Source: Bedellia somnulentella
Lineage: Eukaryota; Arthropoda; Insecta; Lepidoptera; Bedelliidae
DNA length: 64,000 nucleotides
Assembly: GCA_963576735.1 (NCBI GenBank)
Contig: OY755175.1
Span: forward strand, 6,898,401-6,962,400
Direction of reading: 5' to 3'
Each line of letters begins with the position of its first letter. The stretch's first letter is position 1. Below are positions 61,001-64,000 of the stretch, piece after piece. The position numbers were made by a program, and so were the translations under genes. Below the pieces are notes generated by a model. The model did not search any database. It was not told the DNA's origin and was given only the letters and a program-made list of their open reading frames with translations.

Positions 61001-64000
61001 TTGGAGGTTATGAATTATATACAAAATACATGGTGACCATGAATGACAACCCAAAAAAGTCTGCAATGGAATATTATTGGACGCACAAGTATGATGTCAC
61101 GGTGGTTGGGAATGAAGAGCATTTAATATTAAAAAGAAAATCCCCCAATGATCCCATGATGCGTATTATACCTAGGGCCTAGCCTAATAATACACATATT
61201 TCTGTTGCTAATCAATTTGAAACAAATCTTGGCTTATATTCTGAATCAGAGCCATTCGGTATAGAAATCATACAGAATGAAACTGAAAGCTTAAATCATA
61301 ATAATATTGATGTTATATGAATTGCGATTGAGGACTTAAAAAATGTTGAGCCAAATTTAACTTGTGCGGTATGACAGTACTTTTAGCTAGTGTGCCAAAG
61401 CTTTGTGTCATTTAATTGTTAATATTGTATTAAATGAATATAATTTAAGTATTGCTGCCATGAGAAGTATCTAAGCAAAATATTGTTTTGAAGTTTGATG
61501 CGAATTTATTTTTTAAATGTCTTTTTAAATACCTACCCATATTTATTTAGCGCAGTCTTTGATTTTTTTTATTATTACATGTTATTATTTAAAGTTACTA
61601 GTTTTTATTTTCATGCTGCATAAAATCTCATAGTCACCCTAGATAACCAGACAGCGATATAACGTTCAGCCAAGTGGTTGGACGTTGTGTTCAACTTAAT
61701 GGCTGACTGAAGTTTAGCCCTTTACTAGAAGCCGGCGTTTAATTAAGGGGCTAGCTGCTTTGTCAGCTGGCTGATTTATCCAGTTGACTGCGACATATAT
61801 ATATTAAAATTACGCTAAATGATGAAAAATTTATTAAAAATAAAATTTCACGTTATAACCAGTGCACTGGTGGTAATAACCAGTCCACTGCAGTGGTAGA
61901 GGTTTCTTAGTTCTTTATATGCCAATTTTGTTTTTATTCTCTCAAGACTTTTCATGTAAATAAATATATCACGATTGAAAGTAAGTGCCGAACATTTTCA
62001 TAAAAACTATGTGCTGCACTCTTTTGCTTAAGTACCTCATATAACTAGTACTTTTGTACAAGCAGATGTATCATTTAGTTTGATAAATTATAAATATCGT
62101 GTTGTTATAAAAGTCTAGACGCACCTACACTAATATGAATTCAAAGTAAAGTTTATTGTTTGATCAGCTGTTGTGGTGTGGTTAGTCTATTCTAGTGGTT
62201 CTAAACAGTTGGAGAACGCATAATTCTAGCTTTCTTCAATCTTTGTCTTTGATAAAAACTAGGCCGTTTCTGTTTAGAAGTTATACTTAATATTTATTGA
62301 ATATCGTGTTATTTACAAACTACATACTATTCTATTTTATTCTATCCATAAACTAATTGTATAACTAACAACAATATTTCTATTGGTTACCAAATCAGAG
62401 TGTTTGTTTAGTTATCCAAAATTAAATCATTCATACTCATTGCCTTCATTCCGTGGACTCGTTGAGATCGAATATTAAAAAAATAATGCATTTATGATGG
62501 ATGCGTGAGAGATTTTCTGTCCAAGTGAGAACTGCCTTACTGTCGTGAGTATATGTATTTTTTGCGCGGAAATAGTAATCAAATATTAACATTCCTCAAT
62601 AAATTCAATAAGTCAACTCGAATCCAAGTGTGTGTCAAATCGGTCAAAATTTTAATCTATGTCTCAACTTGGTCTAAAGTTGCATTAAGCGCAGTACACA
62701 CTGAGCTTCGCTGGGCCACCGACATGGCACACGGACACACGGCGGACTAGTATTCATATAAAAAATTGACATAAAACTTTGAAAACAGGCCACCGGGTAG
62801 TGTTGCCGGGCAATGTCGGCGAACTGGCGGTCTCAGTGTGTATTGCGCTTTAGCTTTACTAAACCGATTATAATAATACACAATAACAAACTTCAATTCA
62901 GATACCTATCGAATTGGGGCTAATAAAACGCGTAATGAAACCACTTTATATAATAACCACACATTAAATTAAAAGCAATACCAATAAAGCTGTATCAATA
63001 AACCATTCGGATTTCTCTTCCAGTGTAGCTCTATTTCCGTATATGACGTCCGAGGCCTAGTTGGTAGATGACTGGCTTTTGGGTCCGGAGGTCGCGGGTT
63101 CGATCCCCGCTGAGAGTAACATTCATTTGATAAGCATATATTATTGTTTCTTAGTTTATATGGGTATTATAGATTATGAAATATATCGTCGAGTAGTATC
63201 CCTTACTACGTTGTGCACGTCTCTATGTCTAGGGGTTAACTTGATCTATGTATCAAGTCTTATATTTATTAATTTTTATTTGTCTGCAGATGTTGCAAAA
63301 CGAGGTCCATCAGATGACACCACAGCCGCCGTGCCCCTATTGCACCGAGGATCAGAGAATCTTGGTGCATGGAATGCTGTGTATGATGGACAAATGGATA
63401 CTCACCTGATGGTGGCTGTCACCCCAGCTGCCGACTGCATCGTTGCTGCGTGGAAGATCGATATTGATACCAAGTTCTTGTCGGGAGATGGGTCGCTCAG
63501 CTACACGCATCCTCAACCTATATACGTACTGTTTAACCCTTGGTGCTTGAACGATAGTGTTTATATGCCAGGTACTTTCTATTACTTATCGTTTGTATGA
63601 TTTGCTCTTGTTGTATGATGTAATATATTGCTTTGCGGTGTCGGCTTAGAATGCCTCTAAACAATTTCTTATCGCGGGTGTGTTAAGGGGCGATTTTGGA
63701 TTGGGCAATGCAGTTGGATACTTATTACTCACAACCTTTATTTTACAATCTTTACCCCACTCAATTTCCAAAAGTGGCTAAGGATTTTCTTATTCTGAAT
63801 GCCCGGCTTCCAAATTTTGGGATTTATAGCCGTGAGTGTGTATGTGACATGTAATAACGTTTATTTCTATTAATTGTAACATAATGCGTGCGCTTTTTAT
63901 TAATACTTTTTAGATATTAATTACTAAAGTTGAATTCATTTACACACATTTCAGGTCACAGTCACCGCGAAGAATATGTTTTAGAAGACGGTGGACTGAT
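46078..64000 (+). CDS. Second transglutaminase, N-terminal exons only (runs off the right edge)
   Basis: Four exons are visible: 46078-46204, 58860-59084, 63290-63571 and 63955-64000. All junctions are phase 1 and join in frame. The protein starts MGASKSRFLGLCPPKCSCCG, a good N-myristoylation site with nearby cysteines that could be palmitoylated; this suggests membrane anchoring, as in insect annulin. Exon 2 gives DVTDGTRQGVLAVQGIDFCI, LVVRRGQAFKLDLLLNRPYD and ISFIFYVAG. Exon 3 ends YVLFNPWCLNDSVYMP, and exon 4 begins GHSHREEYVLEDGGLI. This is the N-terminal beta-sandwich and the start of the catalytic core; the triad lies off the window. Intron 1 is 12.7 kb and almost all repeats. It is the tandem paralogue of the gene at 32685, in the same orientation, with one extra intron. 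Confidence 0.9.
46205..47431. other. Start of the 12.7 kb intron
   Basis: Apart from the SINE-B at 46670-46892 the sequence is AT-rich and has no supportable feature. Confidence 0.5.
46670..46892 (-). repeat. SINE-B copy, diverged
   Basis: On the minus strand, ACCTTGATAGCTCAGCGGAA (A-box side) and GTAAGTTTAAACCC (B-box side) start it. GAACTGTCACATGACTAAG marks the body. It lies in intron 1 of the second transglutaminase. Confidence 0.6.
47432..47706. mobile_element. Palindromic fold-back element
   Basis: Two arms of about 125 bp are imperfect inverses of each other. The centre is AGCGCTCGTGC, about 25 bases, then GCACGAGCGCT. The outer ends are CTAGTACGAGCG and CGCTCGTACTAG. GTCATCTCATTCCAACCG on the left pairs with CGGTTAGAATGAGATGGC on the right. 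A half copy lies at 5843-5975. Confidence 0.7.
47868..48112 (-). repeat. SINE-A copy, full length
   Basis: ACATACTCACGGCCATAAAT to TTCTAAGCCGGCACTCCAC. GGCAATTTTGAATTAT flanks both sides (47846 and 48112), a 16-bp target duplication. Confidence 0.9.
48205..48447 (+). repeat. SINE-A copy, full length
   Basis: AGCTGTGTAGTGTCGGCTTA head to GTGAGTATATGTACGTATG tail. ACCTTTTTACA occurs upstream (48181) and right after the tail (48446). Of all copies its head is closest to the 5' end of LINE-L. Confidence 0.9.
48768..48880 (-). repeat. SINE-B 3' fragment
   Basis: AACGTTCACGCCGAATATCC, GAAGGGGTTGGCAGAGG and GTTCAGAGTACCCAC match the 3' end of SINE-B in reverse. It abuts a plus-strand SINE-B head. 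Confidence 0.75.
48884..49130 (+). repeat. SINE-B 5' and middle part
   Basis: GTGATAGCCCAGTGGGTAGA (A box) and AGTGTTCAAATCCTGGG (B box) lead into GAGGAAACCCACATGGCTGA and CCTGCCCCCTATCACGTG. It ends at GGGGTACTCTG. The boxes are better preserved than in the 29635 copy. Confidence 0.85.
49131..50162. other. Intron sequence, no gene seen
   Basis: AT-rich. A diverged minus-strand SINE-A lies at about 49985-50140 (CACAAGACAGGGTAGCCAGA, then CACTTTCGAAAGTAG). Confidence 0.5.
50163..50350 (-). repeat. 5'-truncated LINE-L 3' end with AT microsatellite
   Basis: (AT)n at 50158-50185, then ATTCTCACGCCATCCGTTCC, GATCCTGGCAAACCTCTCTA and GCTTTTTTGAGCACACTCTC. It matches LINE-L from its 3' tail inward for about 170 bp. 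Confidence 0.85.
50760..50832 (-). repeat. SINE-B head fragment
   Basis: CGACCCGGGATTTGAACACT and TTCTACCCATTGAGCTATCA are the reverse of the SINE-B promoter boxes. Confidence 0.7.
51004..51256 (+). repeat. SINE-A copy, full length
   Basis: GCCGTGTAGTGCCGGCTGAG head to GTGAGTATATG(TATG)n tail, with TTCAACTT on both sides (50995 and 51254). Little diverged from the 4371 and 11139 copies. Confidence 0.9.
51257..52765. other. Intron sequence with a degraded LINE-L end
   Basis: CATATATTTCCGCCATTGGT then GTGGTAGGCGAATAC and CTAATCCTGGCACAG (about 52007-52100) look like a very old minus-strand LINE-L 3' end. Nothing else is seen. Confidence 0.45.
52766..52985 (-). pseudogene. LINE reverse transcriptase fragment (CR1/Jockey-like)
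   Basis: The minus strand encodes ILQKRAIRAIYNLRSRDSLR then ELFKSINIMTLPCQYIYENI and MYVRKNQASFVKN. This is the post-polymerase region of CR1/Jockey-type LINEs, where 'QKRAIRxI' is a common phrase. It is bounded by stops on both sides. Confidence 0.65.
53173..53396 (-). repeat. SINE-A copy, nearly full length
   Basis: ATATACTTACGGCTATAAAT to GCTATTCTAAGCCGACACTA. ATCACAGAACAC is duplicated on both sides (53161 and 53397). Confidence 0.9.
53410..54470. other. Intron sequence, no feature seen
   Basis: AT-rich, no recognisable exon, repeat end or RNA. Confidence 0.5.
54478..54795 (-). repeat. SINE-B copy split by a MITE
   Basis: TAACCGCACATATGACTTTA, CCGACCCGGGATTTGAATAG and AACACTCATCGTCTGCACTA run into the MITE at 54566. 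The A-box side resumes at 54763 (GATCGTCCACTGAGCTATCA). Minus orientation. Confidence 0.8.
54566..54759. mobile_element. PIF/Harbinger-like MITE with TAA duplication
   Basis: AGAGCTTATTCCATT starts the element and its inverse ends it (TIR 15 bp, 13 of them certain). TAA flanks both ends (54563-54565 and 54760-54762). A 3-bp TWA duplication is characteristic of PIF/Harbinger. The 194-bp interior is full of inverted pieces such as GTCTGAATTCAG and has no ORF. Confidence 0.75.
55113..55390 (-). repeat. LINE-L 3' region, old and rearranged
   Basis: ACTCACGTGTCATTAGTTCC, TTTTTGAGCACATTCTCTAT and TTACTTTGCTCTCATGCTTT correspond in order to LINE-L minus-strand segments, with deletions. Confidence 0.65.
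55391..57340. other. Intron sequence, no feature seen
   Basis: AT-rich. A few short open frames on both strands lack recognisable content, splice context or codon bias. Confidence 0.45.
57345..57575 (-). repeat. SINE-B copy, 3' two thirds
   Basis: AACGTTCACGCCGTTTTATC, CAAGCGCCATCTAGTTTCCA, GATAGGGGGCAGGCCTATCG and GTGGGTTTCCTCACGATG. It is very similar to the 29635 copy, including the CCATCTAGTTTCCAG section that other copies lack, so the two form a subfamily. Confidence 0.85.
58205..58315 (-). repeat. SINE-B 3' fragment
   Basis: AGCTTTCACGCCGTATATCC, GAAGGGGTGGGCAGAGG and GTTCAGAGTGCCCACATT. Confidence 0.65.
58520..58705 (-). repeat. SINE-A copy, heavily diverged
   Basis: ATACTCATGGCTGTAAATAC, GGTAGTCAGAGCTAC and GACGACACCCGCGCC keep the SINE-A order in reverse, with many changes. 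Confidence 0.55.
59243..59612 (+). pseudogene. Retroelement-derived coding fragment
   Basis: The frame reads VLPSSNLGTLRDSGSFSLAM, then a Cys/His cluster (HRCRCGVFVDQLGHHGLSC), GRIPRHAAINDIIRRAL, LEPSGLLRDDGKRPDGMSLI and TLVWDATCVDT. From memory, this 'LEPxGLxRxDGKRPDGxxxxPW...LVWDATCxDT' block is a multi-copy retroelement-associated sequence in many animals; I cannot name the element. It fuses at about 59612 with a partial copy of transglutaminase exon 2. It lies in intron 2 of the second transglutaminase. Confidence 0.6.
59613..59690 (+). pseudogene. Partial copy 1 of transglutaminase exon 2
   Basis: CACACCTCCAAGATGAACCC and GTCGACCGGTGTCTGGTGTT match the middle of exon 2 (58860-59084). 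The 5' and 3' ends of the exon are absent. A downstream stretch (AAGACTTAATAAAATAAG at 59713) matches the intron after exon 2. Confidence 0.85.
60071..60220 (+). pseudogene. Partial copy 2 of transglutaminase exon 2
   Basis: It is open from CACACCTCTAACATAAACCC through GACTTGCTGCTGAACAGACA to TACGTTGCAG with an intact GT donor (60221). The translated part has TRDVDKCLVVRREQAFKLDL and YDPDRDAIPFIFYVAG. The following intron sequence (AATGTTTCAGTAGATAT) is duplicated too. A stop precedes it in frame and no acceptor corresponds, so it cannot replace exon 2 as it stands. Confidence 0.85.
60373..60507 (+). pseudogene. Partial copy 3 of transglutaminase exon 2
   Basis: TTCAAAGATGAACCCCATGA to TTTACGTTGCAG. 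A deletion in the LLLNRPYD coding region shifts the frame. The donor GTTAGA is kept. It is preceded by a copy of the intron stretch AAAGACTTAATAAGG (60341). Confidence 0.85.
60656..61805. mobile_element. Long-TIR DNA element, family not assigned
   Basis: TATATATGTCGCAG at 60656 starts an inverted repeat of at least 100 bp that ends at about 61805. GCAGCTAGCC and TTAATTAAACGCCGGC occur on both arms in mirrored order, and GAACGTCCAA lies near the inner limit. The 1150-bp element carries one 88-codon frame. Very long TIRs suggest a Mutator-like or fold-back element, but there is no clear target duplication. Confidence 0.6.
60916..61182 (+). CDS. Unrecognised 88-codon ORF in the long-TIR element
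   Basis: It starts MKKGTIMEISINTLAL and ends KSPNDPMMRIIPRA, with YELYTKYMVTMNDNPKKSAM and VVGNEEHLILKRKSP between. The composition looks protein-like (charged, no long runs), but I do not recognise the family. A further piece in another frame follows at 61204-61318. It could be a remnant of a transposon-encoded protein or captured host sequence. Confidence 0.35.
   Translation: MKKGTIMEISINTLALADNSCFRDNLESFGGYELYTKYMVTMNDNPKKSAMEYYWTHKYDVTVVGNEEHLILKRKSPNDPMMRIIPRA
61806..62686. other. Intron sequence, no gene seen
   Basis: AT-rich. CCAGTGCACTGG at 61859 is a short perfect palindrome, with a related CCAGTCCACTGCAGTGG following. Nothing more is supportable. Confidence 0.4.
62687..62850. mobile_element. 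MITE with 19-bp TIRs
   Basis: AAGCGCAGTACACACTGAG at 62687 is inverted as CTCAGTGTGTATTGCGCTT ending at 62850, with one mismatch. GC-rich 164-bp interior, no ORF. Confidence 0.65.
63047..63117 (+). repeat. tRNA-like sequence
   Basis: GAGGCCTAGTTGGTAGATGA (A-box-like) and GTCGCGGGTTCGATCCCCGC (complete T arm with B box), with TTTTGGGT in the anticodon-loop region. The acceptor ends do not pair convincingly. It is probably the head of a tRNA-derived SINE or a pseudo-tRNA. It lies 170 bp before exon 3 of the second transglutaminase. Confidence 0.5.
63636..63846 (+). repeat. SINE-A copy, diverged
   Basis: GCGGTGTCGGCTTAGAATGC, TCGCGGGTGTGTTAAGGG, TTTCCAAAAGTGGCTAAGG and GATTTATAGCCGTGAGTGTG. 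It lies in intron 3 of the second transglutaminase. Confidence 0.8.

Overview
This window is eukaryotic nuclear DNA, almost certainly from a moth or butterfly. It is AT-rich. Its genes are split by GT/AG introns and encode animal proteins (a PQ-loop membrane protein, mitochondrial Tim21, the ciliary protein TMEM231, two transglutaminases). The space between is packed with repeats of types common in Lepidoptera: Helitron-like elements ending in CTAG, RTE-type LINEs, mariners and short retroposons. There is no operon, CRISPR array or other prokaryotic feature.

Host genes, left to right: SLC66A2/PQLC1-like (minus, 445-3378, last exon off the left edge); TIMM21 (plus, 4848-12523, complete, three exons); TMEM231 (minus, 12673-17802, complete, five exons, tail to tail with TIMM21, with an RFX X-box about 130 bp upstream of its start codon); a complete nine-exon transglutaminase (plus, 32685-38961, 972 aa, Cys-His-Asp triad present); and the first four exons of a second, tandem transglutaminase (plus, 46078 to beyond 64000) with a predicted myristoylated N-terminus.

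Mobile DNA fills most of the rest. Names used here: LINE-L is the 3.4 kb non-LTR element at 24537-27940 (minus). SINE-A is a roughly 250 bp retroposon present in about 17 copies; it shares its 5' end and its GTATGTATG-type 3' tail with LINE-L. SINE-B is a tRNA-derived SINE of about 370 bp. DNA elements with both ends identified: a 3.98 kb element (19132-23113) with terminal inverted repeats, subterminal repeat arrays and an intact 728-aa transposase-like ORF; a deleted P-superfamily-like element with a THAP exon, 27-bp perfect TIRs and an 8-bp target duplication (28400-30388); a deleted Transib-like element with CACAGTG termini and a 5-bp duplication, inserted in a SINE-A (39699-41129); a mariner inserted in another SINE-A (14811-16128); a Harbinger-like MITE inserted in a SINE-B (54566-54759); two Helitron-like elements plus a small old one; a long-TIR element (60656-61805); and several small fold-back elements. 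An RTE LINE with a single frameshift sits in TIMM21 intron 2.

The best candidates for something new are the 3.98 kb TIR element, the deleted P-like and Transib-like elements, the LINE-L/SINE-A relationship, and the triplicated exon fragments inside the second transglutaminase gene. All calls come from reading the sequence; no database search was possible.
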